Positions 24,419 to 33,928 of a DNA stretch of 37,364 bases are shown one piece after another. The stretch is taken from assembly GCA_964497515.1 (NCBI GenBank), contig CAZCCV010000024.1, positions 1 to 37,364 of the forward strand, given 5' to 3'. Origin of the DNA: CAZCCV01 sp964497515 (GTDB lineage: Bacteria > Armatimonadota > UBA5829 > DTLH01). The translations under genes and the position numbers were made by a program. Position 1 is the first letter of the stretch. Every line of letters begins with the position of its first letter. A model generated the notes under the pieces. The model saw only the letters and a list, made by a program, of their open reading frames with translations. It was not told where the DNA came from and searched no databases.

Positions 24419-27400
24419 CTAGATCTCCTTTGAAGGTTCTTCTTCGACTTTGGCTGCGGGCTTTTCCTCAGCCACAGGGATTGCGAGAATATCTTCATTC
24501 CCCAGAGGTTCGTAATCGACATGCACTTCAAGCAGATCCTGCGGACTAAACAGCGGTTCGCCTTCCTCGCCCAGCACTTGGAGTGCTCGGAATCGAGGCA
24601 GCCCGGTTCCAGCAGGGATCAGGCGACCGATAATGACGTTCTCCTTTAGTCCGAGGAGATTGTCTCTCTTGCCCTTAACTGCGGCATCGGTGAGTACTCG
24701 CGTTGTCTTCTGGAAGGACGCAGCCGATAGGAAGCTATCAGTCGCGAGTGAGGCTTCGGTTATTCCGAGAAGAACCCACTCGGCTGTCGCCTCTGTTCCG
24801 CCCTGCTCCCTTACACGAGTATTCTCGTCTTCGAACTCGAACTTGTCGGCAACCTGTCCTGGCAGGAACGTCGTGTCTCCGGCCTCAATTATCTTGCGTC
24901 GCTTAAGCATCTGGCGAACGATGATTTCAACGTGCTTATCGTTGATGTCGACGCCCTGGCTCTTATATACGCTCTGAATCTCAGCGACTAGATACTCCAT
25001 CACACCCTGAACGCCTTGGAGTTCCAGCACCTTCTGAGGGTCGAGTGGACCTTCTGTAAGTCTCGTTCCCGGAGTCACTTCGTCGTTGACTTCAACGTTC
25101 AGCTTACCTCTGTGAGGAACAAGGTGCGTTTTTCTAAGCACAATCTCTTCGATACCAGCATCAACCATCTTTCGGCCGAGTCGATCGGTTAGGTCGGTTC
25201 CAGCGGCAAACATTACTTCACCAGTCTGCGGGTCGATGATGTCCTCTGCCGCAACCTCTCCGGCAATCTTTTTGTCTTCAGTGAGATTTGCCTTCGAGTG
25301 GATAACAACTCTCTTCAGACCGCGAGTGTCGATGTCGACAACTGTTCCGGCTACTTCCGTGATGATTGCCTGCCCCTTCGGTTTTCTTGCTTCAAAGAGC
25401 TCGACAACACGAAGCAGACCACGAACCTGATCCTCAAGAACCTTGAGAACTGCTTGAACAGCGCGCACACGTTCGCGCTCGGCACTCGGCGCCCCTTCTT
25501 CTTCGAAAGAAACAAGTCCTCTGCGAATGTCCTCGTGGAGCTCTCTCAGTGACTCCTGTTTCTTCTTCTTGACTTCAGCAACACCAGTCAGATACTTGCC
25601 GGCAACGCCTCCCGTGTGGAAGGTTCTCATTGTAAGCTGTGTTCCAGGCTCACCAATCGACTGTGCGGCAATGATACCGACGGCAGTTCCGGTCTCGACC
25701 AGTTTGCCGACGGCCATATCTCTACCGTAGCATTTCGCACATATGCCTTGTCTGAGCTCACAGAACAGCGGAGTTCTTATGCCAACTCTCTTGATGCCGG
25801 ATTCGTCGATATCCCTGGCAGCTGAGTCGGTAATCTCCTCATTCGCTCGAATAATAGGCTCCTTCTGACCCGGAAGATAAATGTCCTCCACAGCAAAGCG
25901 GCCTTTGATTCTCTCCCAGAGATCCTCAACTACATCGCCGCCTTCTTCGATGCGGCGGACGAAAATACCCTGTGTCGTACCGCAATCATCACCACGGACG
26001 ATGACATCCTGAGCCACGTCGACCAGTCTTCTTGTAAGATAACCGGCGTCGGCGGTTCTAAGAGCGGTATCAGCCAGACCCTTCCTCGCACCGTGAGTCG
26101 AGATGAAGTACTCGAGTACACTCAATCCTTCGTGGAAGTTCGACTTGATCGGCAGGTCCTCAATGAGGTTACCGAACGGGTCGCTCATAAGACCTCTCAT
26201 ACCCGATAGCTGAGTTATCTGCCTCTTGGAACCTCTGGCTCCAGAGTTGGTCATCATAAAAATCGGGTTGAAGTTGTCGATTTCTTCCAGAATACCTTCG
26301 GCAACCTGCTCGGATGCAGATGTCCAAAGCTCCAGCACCTGCTGTTTGCGCTCACCCTGCGTGATCTGCCCCTTGTGGTAGTAACGATTGAGCTTTGTAA
26401 CTTTGTCTTCTGTAGCAGTTACAACCTCATCGCGCTTGCCTGGGATATCCATATCGGTCATGGATATACTGATTCCGCCAAATGTAGAATACCTGAACCC
26501 AATGTTCTTCAGGTCATCGAGCAGCTTGATGGTCATTCCCGAGCCAAACCGTGAGTGGCACTCGGAGACGATTGTGGACATCGCCTTCTTATCTATATCG
26601 GCATCCCAATACGGCATACCCTCCGGAAGCACCTGGTTGAATATCAACCTTCCGACGGTGGTTTCGCGCATCTCTTTCTTGCCGTCGACTTCCAGGCGCA
26701 CGATAATTGGGTCGTGAATCTTCAGTTCCCCGTTGTTGTAAGCCAACTGAGCTTCCTGCGGGTTGGCGAATTTCGGTACAACTTCGCCTTCAGTAAGTTC
26801 ACGCTTCTGAGTCATATAGTAGCAACCCAAAACAATGTCCTGGATCGGCGCGACGATAGGTCTGCCGTCGGCGGGACTGAACAGGTTGTTCGTGGAAAGC
26901 ATCAAAACTCTCGCTTCAGCCTGAGCAGTTGCCGAAAGCGGCACGTGAACCGCCATCTGGTCTCCATCGAAGTCTGCGTTGAATGCGTGACATACGAGTG
27001 GATGAACCTGAATCGCCTTACCATCTACTAGCTTCGGCTCGAATGCCTGAATGCCCAATCTGTGAAGCGTAGGAGCTCGGTTCAGCATAACCGGGTGATC
27101 CTTGATGACCTCCTCCAGAGCGTCCCACACTTCTGGCCTCATTTTGTCGATCATACGCTTCGCCGTCTTGATGTTCGACGTAAACTGCTTTTCGACAAGA
27201 GTCTTCATTACAAACGGCTTGAAGAGCTCGAGCGCCATCTCTTTGGGCAGCCCACACTGATGAAGCTTAAGATCCGGACCTACTACGATAACCGAACGAC
27301 CTGAGTAGTCTACACGCTTTCCGAGCAGGTTCTTTCGGAATCTACCTTCTTTGCCCTTCAACATATCGGAGAGCGATTTGAGCGGTCTGTTGTTAGAACC

Positions 27401-28603
27401 GACTACGGGTCTCGTTCGGCGACCATTATCGATCAAAGCATCGACGGCCTCCTGCAGGAGTCGCTTCTCGTGGTTGATAATAGACTCGGGAGCGCGGATA
27501 TCCGTGATCTTCTTCAGTCTGTTGTTTCTATTGATAATCCTTCTGTAGAGGTCGTTCAGGTCGCTTGTGGCGAACCGCCCTCCGTCGAGCTGCACCATCG
27601 GACGAAGCTCCGGCGATATAACCGGAATAGTATCAAGAATCATCCATTCAGGTCTGCTCTTGGAATTGATGAAAGCCTCAACTACTTCCAGCCGCTTGAT
27701 TGCGCGTGCACGCTTGGCAGTTGTGGTCTGCTGGATTTCTTTTCTGAGTTCTCGTGACAGTTTGTCGAGATCAACTTCAGCAAGAAGACCCTTAATTGCT
27801 GCTCCACCCATTCCGGCATTAAGAGCAGACGAGAAGTCTACTTCGAGCCGCTTCGTCAGCATATCCAGCATTCGTTCGAGTGCTCGATACTGATCCTCGT
27901 TGATGAGTTCTCTGCGCTGAACGGTTTCGAGCAGTTTCAGAGTGTTGTGAACCTCATCTACACGCTCTGGAGTCTCCTTCTCTATCTGTTTGATTCGGTC
28001 TGCAAGACGCTTCTTGCTTGCTTCGACCTCTTCTTCAGTCCAGTCTTCTTCGTGCTCTTTCTTCTCTTTGGCCTGCTCCTTGCGGAGATTTGCGATGGTC
28101 TCGTCTTTGTCGGTTTCGATCTGTTCGGCCTCAGCGGCAACGGCACTGCGAATGTCTTCCAAGTGGTCGTTGATAAGCGTGCGGTCGATATGCGTGACAA
28201 TGTACGACGCAAAATACAGCACGCGCTCCAATGGCCGCGGGCTGATGTCGAGCAGCAAACTCATAGGGCTCGGCACACCCTTCAGATACCAGATGTGCGA
28301 TACCGGAGCCGCGAGTTCGATGTGCCCCATCCTCTCGCGCCTTACCTTTGCCCTGGTGACCTCTACTCCGCAACGGTCGCAGATGACGCCTTTGAACTTG
28401 ACCTTCTTGTAGCGACCACAATGGCATTCCCAGTCTTTGGTCGGGCCGAAGATCCTCTCGCAGAAAAGCCCATCGCGTTCGGGTTTGAACGAACGATAGT
28501 TGATAGTCTCCGGCTTCTTCACCTCACCGGAAGACCATCCACGTATTTCATCGGGGGATGCTATCCCTATTCGTATTTTGTCGAATGTTCGTGCGTCAGC
28601 CAT
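24419..28603 (-). CDS. rpoC: DNA-directed RNA polymerase subunit beta'
   Basis: This is the largest subunit of RNA polymerase, forming the clamp and catalytic centre. Zinc-binding Cys60-x-Cys62 and Cys75-x2-Cys78 lie in the N-terminal clamp domain. The magnesium-binding NADFDGDQM lies at about 542-550. The second cysteine cluster (CGTTQG, CELRQGICAKCYG) and the trigger-loop region (GEPGTQLTMRTFHTGG) are intact. A long charged coiled stretch at 155-245 is a lineage insert. Near the C-terminus, GEVAAEDIIDPQTGEV is a beta-beta' module of the same type as the two in RpoB. The length of 1394 is normal for terrabacteria. ATG 28603 shares one base with the rpoB stop (TAATG), with GAGGGG upstream. 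It ends at the bidirectional terminator. Confidence 0.98.
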   Translation of the reverse strand: MADARTFDKIRIGIASPDEIRGWSSGEVKKPETINYRSFKPERDGLFCERIFGPTKDWECHCGRYKKVKFKGVICDRCGVEVTRAKVRRERMGHIELAAPVSHIWYLKGVPSPMSLLLDISPRPLERVLYFASYIVTHIDRTLINDHLEDIRSAVAAEAEQIETDKDETIANLRKEQAKEKKEHEEDWTEEEVEASKKRLADRIKQIEKETPERVDEVHNTLKLLETVQRRELINEDQYRALERMLDMLTKRLEVDFSSALNAGMGGAAIKGLLAEVDLDKLSRELRKEIQQTTTAKRARAIKRLEVVEAFINSKSRPEWMILDTIPVISPELRPMVQLDGGRFATSDLNDLYRRIINRNNRLKKITDIRAPESIINHEKRLLQEAVDALIDNGRRTRPVVGSNNRPLKSLSDMLKGKEGRFRKNLLGKRVDYSGRSVIVVGPDLKLHQCGLPKEMALELFKPFVMKTLVEKQFTSNIKTAKRMIDKMRPEVWDALEEVIKDHPVMLNRAPTLHRLGIQAFEPKLVDGKAIQVHPLVCHAFNADFDGDQMAVHVPLSATAQAEARVLMLSTNNLFSPADGRPIVAPIQDIVLGCYYMTQKRELTEGEVVPKFANPQEAQLAYNNGELKIHDPIIVRLEVDGKKEMRETTVGRLIFNQVLPEGMPYWDADIDKKAMSTIVSECHSRFGSGMTIKLLDDLKNIGFRYSTFGGISISMTDMDIPGKRDEVVTATEDKVTKLNRYYHKGQITQGERKQQVLELWTSASEQVAEGILEEIDNFNPIFMMTNSGARGSKRQITQLSGMRGLMSDPFGNLIEDLPIKSNFHEGLSVLEYFISTHGARKGLADTALRTADAGYLTRRLVDVAQDVIVRGDDCGTTQGIFVRRIEEGGDVVEDLWERIKGRFAVEDIYLPGQKEPIIRANEEITDSAARDIDESGIKRVGIRTPLFCELRQGICAKCYGRDMAVGKLVETGTAVGIIAAQSIGEPGTQLTMRTFHTGGVAGKYLTGVAEVKKKKQESLRELHEDIRRGLVSFEEEGAPSAERERVRAVQAVLKVLEDQVRGLLRVVELFEARKPKGQAIITEVAGTVVDIDTRGLKRVVIHSKANLTEDKKIAGEVAAEDIIDPQTGEVMFAAGTDLTDRLGRKMVDAGIEEIVLRKTHLVPHRGKLNVEVNDEVTPGTRLTEGPLDPQKVLELQGVQGVMEYLVAEIQSVYKSQGVDINDKHVEIIVRQMLKRRKIIEAGDTTFLPGQVADKFEFEDENTRVREQGGTEATAEWVLLGITEASLATDSFLSAASFQKTTRVLTDAAVKGKRDNLLGLKENVIIGRLIPAGTGLPRFRALQVLGEEGEPLFSPQDLLEVHVDYEPLGNEDILAIPVAEEKPAAKVEEEPSKEI

Positions 28604-31600
28604 TACAAATCCCCTCTGAGCTCAAAAGCCTGTCTCTTCTGGCGAGCAGCAAGTCTGCTTCCATCGTCGCTATCGCCATACTCATCGTCCTTGTCCTTGA
28701 GGTCGATCGCTCTCTCACGATCATCCTCGACAGTCACCTTTAAACCAAGGCTTTGAAGCTCATTAACGAGAATCTTGAAGGACTCTGGCACACCCGGTTC
28801 GAGCATGCTGTCGCCCTTGACGATGGACTCGTAGGTACGGACACGACCGAGAACATCGTCGGATTTTATCGTGAGTATTTCCTGGAGCGTATAGGCAGCA
28901 CCGTAGGCTTCGAGCGCCCAAACCTCCATCTCTCCAAATCGCTGCCCACCAAACTGAGCCTTGCCACCCAATGGCTGCTGTGTTACCAGCGAGTAAGGGC
29001 CGGTTGAGCGTGCGTGGATCTTGTCTTCAACAAGGTGAGCCAACTTAAGTATATAAATGTAACCTACAGTTGCAGGCTGGTTGAACGGCACTCCAGTAAG
29101 TCCATCGTAGAGCTGCATTTTTCCGCTCAGATGACGTTTCTTCGTCCCGTCTTTCTGAACCTCTTCGATCTCTTCCATACCAACGCGGTTGTTCGCGTTT
29201 GTAGCGATGCGCTCAACGATTTCATCTACGTTGTAATTCTTCGGAGCCGGATCGCCTTCGTATGGTTTCGGACCAATGTCTTCTTCTGTCTCCTCTTCGG
29301 ATTCCTCGGGCTTGCCAACCTTCTTGGCTGGAAGCGACAGGAACACCGAAGTCGGATCGTCTACCGCCGGTGGAGCAGCAACTGTTCTGCTCAGAATTTC
29401 CAGCGACCTCGCATCTAGCGTGCCGATCGCCTCCCGAAGCCTGTCGAGACAGGTCTGCCACAGATCCTGAAGCGGCTTTATTGCGTCTTCTAACTCTTCG
29501 TCGGAGAACACTTCCTGCACACGTTTTAGCGCGTGATCCACAGTGGATTTTAGCTTCTTCATCTCGGGGAACTCGAGCCCTGAGATCAGCTCAGACTTGA
29601 CATACTTCTCGAGAGCGCTGAGCCTCAGCTTCCACATAAGAATGTCGAGGTCTGCGAGAATCTCCCGCTGTATCGCTCCCTGGAAGATCGGGTTGTTAAA
29701 CGTAACTCCGAGATTCTTCCCGACTAACCCGAGATGGCTTTCGAGAATCTGCCCAATATTCATTCGGCTAGGAACACCGAGTGGGTTCAAAACGATGTCC
29801 ATAGGCGTTCCATCCGGCATATATGGCATATCCTCAACCGGCAGGATCTTAGAGATTACACCCTTGTTTCCGTGGCGGCCAGCCATCTTGTCGCCTTCCA
29901 TAACCTTTCTCTTCTGGGCTATGTAGACGCGAACAAGCTGGTTGACGCCGGCCGAAAGCTCATCGCCCGGCTCTCGCGAGAGCTCAGCGTCGCCTTCGCA
30001 GCGCTCGCACACTGTGCGCTCCGGCTTCTTGGAGAAGTTGTAGACTGTCGCACACCGTGTGCACTTATACTTGAACCTCGAGAAGACCTTGACGTCAACG
30101 ACTTTGCCAGTCTCTCCGTGCGGAACACGCAGCGAAACGTCTCTAGTCTCCTCTGCCTTTTTGCCGAATATGGCAATAATCAGTCGTTCCTCGGCGGTTA
30201 GTTCACCCTGACCCTTTGGAGCCACTTTGCCAACCAGAATGTCTTCAGGCCTGACTTCGGCGCCAATGCGGATAATACCGTTCTCGTCGAGATCCTTTAG
30301 CATATCCTCTCCGATGTTCGGAATATCCCTGGTGATCTCTTCCGGACCGAGTTTAGTATCTCTGGCTTCCGTCTCATACTTCTCAATATGAATTGAAGTG
30401 AAGACGTCATCTTTTACCAATCTTTCGGAAAGCAGAATCGCGTCCTCATAGTTGAAGCCGTGCCACGGCATAAATGCAACGAGCACATTCTGACCCAGTG
30501 CCAGCTTACCGTGGTCGGTAGATGGGCCATCGGCAATGATGTCTCCTTTACGGACTCTTTTTCTTGCCTTTACAATGGGCCTCTGCGTTATGCAGGTGGC
30601 CTGGTTTGATCTCAACAGGTTGAGAAGCTGGTATTCATCGATCAGCCCCTCTTCGGTCTCTATAAGAATCCTCTCCGACGTAACGCTTCTAACGACACCG
30701 CTGTTTTTAGCAACGACTACCGCCTTCGAGTCACGTGCGGCGCGTGATTCTACACCCGTTCCGCAGATGGGTGCTTCAGCACGCAGAAGCGGAACTGCCT
30801 GACGCTGCATGTTTGAACCCATAAGGGCGCGGTTCGCGTCGTCGTTTTCCAGGAATGGAATCATCGCTGTTGCTACAGACATAATCTGCATCGGTGCGAT
30901 GTCCACATAGGTCACTTTGTCCGAAGGAACGGTAGGATAGAAACTCTTGTGCCTTACAACCACCGTATCTTCGAGGAACCTTCCGGTCTTTTCACTAATC
31001 GGTGTGTTGGCCGGAGCCACGTACTCTTCGTCCTCTTCGTCCGCGGACAGGTATTCCAGCTCATCGCTGACTACTGCCTTGTTGTGCTTATCGAGAACAA
31101 CCTTGCGATAAGGAGTTCTGAGGAATCCGTACTGATCGATCTTGGCGTGAACAGCCATAGACCCGATGAGACCAATATTCGGCCCTTCGGGAGTCTCAAT
31201 AGGGCAGATTCGGCCGTAGTGGCTGTGGTGAACGTCGCGAACCTCCAGTTTTGCACTCTGGCGCGACAATCCACCAGGCCCAAGCGCAGAAAGCCTTCTC
31301 TTGTGAGTAAGTTCCGCAAGCGGGTTGGTCTGATCCATAAACTGAGACAACTGGCTCGAACCAAAGAAACTCTTAATGCTGGCTGACACCGGCTTAACAG
31401 AGAGAATAACCTGCGGGATGACGCTCTCCGCATCGAGAGATGTCATTCGCTCTTTGGCCACTTTCTCCATTCTCAGGAATCCCATCCTGAGCTGGCTCTG
31501 GAGAAGCTCGCCAACCGATCTGACTCGCTTGTTTTCGAGGTGGTCAATGTCGTCTGTTGTACAGGGCGAGAGTCGAATAGCTGTCTCACCGGCAACAAGA

Positions 31601-33132
31601 TCCGCCGGGCTTTCGGCTATCAGGCTGCGACCACCCTCAACAAGGCCTAACACCTCTTTCAGGTTTCTGATAGTCTGCTCAGTCAGCATAGTGCCGAGTT
31701 TGACCTTCTGCAGAGTCTCGAAGCTTGCCTGTATCCGCTCGACCTTGCCACCGGGAGCTTTCTCTTCTTCAGTTGCACTCTTTACTGCTTTGGTAACCGC
31801 CTTCTTAATCTCGGGCAGCCTCTTATGAAGCCTGGACGGTGTAAAATGCGTTACCAGCGAACCGGACTCGGAAAGCCCAATGATATACTCGATGGCCTTG
31901 ATAAGGTCCTCTTTAGTAATCGCGCGAATCTCCTCAGGTAGATTCAGACCAAGCTTCTTGTTGAGCTTATAGCGCCCTACCCGAGCAAGATTGTAGCGGC
32001 GGGTATCAAAGAACATACTATTCAGCAGGTTCTTAGCACTATCGCGTGTTGCCGGGTCGCCAGGCCTCACCTTGTGGTATATATCGATCAGCGCTTCTTC
32101 TTTGTTATGAGTGGTATCCTGATCGATTGTCGCCTCGACATATTGGTTGATATTAAGCGCTTCAACCTCATCGAGCTTGAGATTCTCAATCTTTTTGGCA
32201 GCTTCTTCAGTGATCTTGGCATACGCTTTGACCACTACCTTCTGGGTCTTCGGGTCGATAATCTCGTGCGACAGCCTTCGACCCCTGAGCTGATCCCTAA
32301 CCGGACTGGCAATCTTTTCCTTGGTGGAGAAGAGTTCCAGAATATCCCCAGTGGTATCTGCTGGAGTGGAATCCATTTCTACAGCAACTTTTGCCTGAAC
32401 GCTGTGCCCCTCGATCTTCTTAAGCACGTCCTTCGTGACAAGAGTCCAAGCCTCTACGAGCACCTCTCCGGTCTCTTCGTCAACTAGCGGTTCGGCGAGT
32501 TTGCGGCCCAGGGAATCTTGCGTAGGCAGTATCTCTATAGTCGGGCTGGCCTGCTCAAACGCACTCAAAGCTCGAAGAAGGGTTGTCAAAGGGAACTTGC
32601 GTGTTTGTGCGACGCGCACGTTGATTACATCGTTGGCATCGGTCTCGATCTCGAGCCACGAACCATCGTTCGGTATGATGGTCGCAAAGTAAAGAACGCG
32701 GCCCGAGAAGTCGAGAGAGTCTTTGAAGTAGACACCCGACGAGCGAGCAAGCTGGCTTACGACAACGCGCTCGGCACCGTTGATAACGAAGGTCCCTCTC
32801 TCAGTCATCAGTGGAAGATCGCCGAGATAGACTTCCGACTCGATGACTTCGCCTTCTTTGGCTTGAAGCCTCACTTTTACCTTGATAGGGGCTTCGTAGG
32901 TCATGTCCCGGTTTCGGCATTCTTCGACCGAGTATTTTGGGTCTCCGAGGGTATAATCCACCAACTCCAGCGACAAATTGCCGGTAAAATCGTAGATGGG
33001 GGAAAAACTTTGGAAGAGCCCTCTGAGCCCTTCCTTTAGAAACCACTTGTAGGAATCAAGCTGGATCTCGACCAAGTTCGGTATGTCCTGTACCACAGGT
33101 ACACGCTTGGCTTTGTGCTGAATTTCCTTCAT
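28603..33132 (-). CDS. rpoB: DNA-directed RNA polymerase subunit beta, long form with inserts
   Basis: This is the second large RNA polymerase subunit. The rifampicin region is canonical (SSQLSQFMDQTNPLAELTHK, RRLSALGPGG), with the Asp, His and Ser resistance positions wild-type. The catalytic-face blocks PIETPEGPNIGLI, EGDKMAGRHGNKG and HLVEDKIHARSTGPYSL are all there. At 1509 residues it is longer than most (about 1150-1350). Three inserts explain this: tandem beta-beta' modules at about 209-251 and 284-327; a Cys4 ribbon at 1024-1045 (CTRC...CERC) where E. coli carries its beta-i9 insert; and an acidic helical segment of roughly 165 residues at about 1170-1335, before GKMQLYDG. ATG 33132 follows AGGAGG. 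Its own strong promoter and a terminator after rplL let it be expressed apart from the ribosomal genes. Confidence 0.98.
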   Translation of the reverse strand: MKEIQHKAKRVPVVQDIPNLVEIQLDSYKWFLKEGLRGLFQSFSPIYDFTGNLSLELVDYTLGDPKYSVEECRNRDMTYEAPIKVKVRLQAKEGEVIESEVYLGDLPLMTERGTFVINGAERVVVSQLARSSGVYFKDSLDFSGRVLYFATIIPNDGSWLEIETDANDVINVRVAQTRKFPLTTLLRALSAFEQASPTIEILPTQDSLGRKLAEPLVDEETGEVLVEAWTLVTKDVLKKIEGHSVQAKVAVEMDSTPADTTGDILELFSTKEKIASPVRDQLRGRRLSHEIIDPKTQKVVVKAYAKITEEAAKKIENLKLDEVEALNINQYVEATIDQDTTHNKEEALIDIYHKVRPGDPATRDSAKNLLNSMFFDTRRYNLARVGRYKLNKKLGLNLPEEIRAITKEDLIKAIEYIIGLSESGSLVTHFTPSRLHKRLPEIKKAVTKAVKSATEEEKAPGGKVERIQASFETLQKVKLGTMLTEQTIRNLKEVLGLVEGGRSLIAESPADLVAGETAIRLSPCTTDDIDHLENKRVRSVGELLQSQLRMGFLRMEKVAKERMTSLDAESVIPQVILSVKPVSASIKSFFGSSQLSQFMDQTNPLAELTHKRRLSALGPGGLSRQSAKLEVRDVHHSHYGRICPIETPEGPNIGLIGSMAVHAKIDQYGFLRTPYRKVVLDKHNKAVVSDELEYLSADEEDEEYVAPANTPISEKTGRFLEDTVVVRHKSFYPTVPSDKVTYVDIAPMQIMSVATAMIPFLENDDANRALMGSNMQRQAVPLLRAEAPICGTGVESRAARDSKAVVVAKNSGVVRSVTSERILIETEEGLIDEYQLLNLLRSNQATCITQRPIVKARKRVRKGDIIADGPSTDHGKLALGQNVLVAFMPWHGFNYEDAILLSERLVKDDVFTSIHIEKYETEARDTKLGPEEITRDIPNIGEDMLKDLDENGIIRIGAEVRPEDILVGKVAPKGQGELTAEERLIIAIFGKKAEETRDVSLRVPHGETGKVVDVKVFSRFKYKCTRCATVYNFSKKPERTVCERCEGDAELSREPGDELSAGVNQLVRVYIAQKRKVMEGDKMAGRHGNKGVISKILPVEDMPYMPDGTPMDIVLNPLGVPSRMNIGQILESHLGLVGKNLGVTFNNPIFQGAIQREILADLDILMWKLRLSALEKYVKSELISGLEFPEMKKLKSTVDHALKRVQEVFSDEELEDAIKPLQDLWQTCLDRLREAIGTLDARSLEILSRTVAAPPAVDDPTSVFLSLPAKKVGKPEESEEETEEDIGPKPYEGDPAPKNYNVDEIVERIATNANNRVGMEEIEEVQKDGTKKRHLSGKMQLYDGLTGVPFNQPATVGYIYILKLAHLVEDKIHARSTGPYSLVTQQPLGGKAQFGGQRFGEMEVWALEAYGAAYTLQEILTIKSDDVLGRVRTYESIVKGDSMLEPGVPESFKILVNELQSLGLKVTVEDDRERAIDLKDKDDEYGDSDDGSRLAARQKRQAFELRGDL

Positions 33133-33167
33133 TTGGTCCTCCTAGCGAGTGAAACACGCAAAATGTA

Positions 33168-33196
33168 ATTATAGCAGATGCGGGAGGGTCGGTCAA
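33168..33196 (-). promoter_or_regulatory. rpoBC promoter
   Basis: On the minus strand TTGACC (33196-33191) and a perfect TATAAT (33173-33168) are separated by exactly 17 nt, about 35 nt before the rpoB ATG. It is a strong promoter directly upstream of the gene. Confidence 0.85.
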
Positions 33197-33254
33197 TAAC
33201 TCTAACCCTACAACGGAACAAACATCCAAAAAGTCTCTCAGGTGGGTACACACC

Positions 33255-33286
33255 AAAAAGGGACAGAGCATCCCAAGCTCTGGCCC
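33255..33286 (-). terminator. rplL-rpoB intrinsic terminator or attenuator
   Basis: A 10-bp stem (GGGCCAGAGC and GCTCTGTCCC, one mismatch) around TTGGGAT is followed on the minus strand by TTTTTGG. This is the clearest classical intrinsic terminator in the window, 59 nt upstream of the rpoB -35. Confidence 0.8.
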
Positions 33287-33351
33287 TTGCGCTGTAACCT
33301 CCGATAAATCACACCTGCTTCGTCGGTCTCTCCCCCGATATACGGAAGGTA

Positions 33352-33390
33352 GAAGCTGGAGGAACGATACTACATCGTACCCCCAACTTC
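33352..33390 (-). terminator. very stable hairpin after rplL, no U-tract
   Basis: A 17-bp stem with one mismatch and two wobble pairs surrounds a 5-nt loop, about 20 nt after the rplL stop. It is followed by TACCTTCC. It may be an RNase processing site or a transcript end, upstream of the classical terminator. Confidence 0.55.
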
Positions 33391-33409
33391 ATTAATACGC
33401 AAATAGCGA

Positions 33410-33844
33410 CTATTGTATCTCGATTGTCGCGCCTGCTGCTTCGAGTTTGGCCTTAAGCTCATCAGCTTCATCCTTGCCAACTCCTTGCTTCAGAGGCTGC
33501 GGAGCACCCTCTACCAGGTCCTTTGCCTCCTTGAGGCCAAGGCTTGTTATCTCGCGAACGGCCTTGATAACGTTGATCTTCTGATCTCCAATAGCCTTAA
33601 GAATAACGTCGAACGACGTCTTCTCCTCCTCGGCAGCACCAGCATCTGCTGCGGCTGCTCCGCCTACCGGCATAGCCATTGCGGCCATCGGCGCGGCAGA
33701 AACACCAAAGCGATCCTGCATGGACTTAACCAACTGATTAAGATCCAAAACCGACATTCCCTCAACTACCTGCGAGAGAGCCTCTATGCGCTCCTCGGAA
33801 GTAAGATCAAGAACAGATTTTACGACATCCTCTATCTGTGCCAT
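33410..33844 (-). CDS. rplL: 50S ribosomal protein L7/L12
   Basis: L7/L12 forms the mobile stalk of the large subunit that recruits translation factors. The N-terminal dimer domain (LTSEERIEALSQVVEGMSVL) is joined by an Ala-rich hinge to the C-terminal factor-binding domain. That domain is conserved (EEKTSFDVILKAIGDQKIN, IKAVREITSLGLKEAKDLVE). The length of 144 is somewhat above the usual 120-130, due to a longer N-terminal part and hinge. ATG 33844 gives MAQIEDVV and has GGGAGGTGA upstream; a longer frame to 33928 would add non-homologous residues. It follows rplJ in the standard order. Confidence 0.96.
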   Translation of the reverse strand: MAQIEDVVKSVLDLTSEERIEALSQVVEGMSVLDLNQLVKSMQDRFGVSAAPMAAMAMPVGGAAAADAGAAEEEKTSFDVILKAIGDQKINVIKAVREITSLGLKEAKDLVEGAPQPLKQGVGKDEADELKAKLEAAGATIEIQ

Positions 33845-33928
33845 CTTTCGAATGTCACCTCCCCATTTCAGCTTTAATTGACTTCGGAATACTGGTATCA
33901 ACGCGGAACGAACCGCGTCAATCCTCAA

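Noticed and set aside
27947..28756. 269-codon plus-strand frame
   Set aside because: Lies antisense to rpoC/rpoB, has no domain-like composition or ribosome site, and the opposite strand is a certain gene.
30800..31400. rifampicin-resistance substitution in RpoB
   Set aside because: The Asp, His and Ser positions of the resistance region are the wild-type residues.
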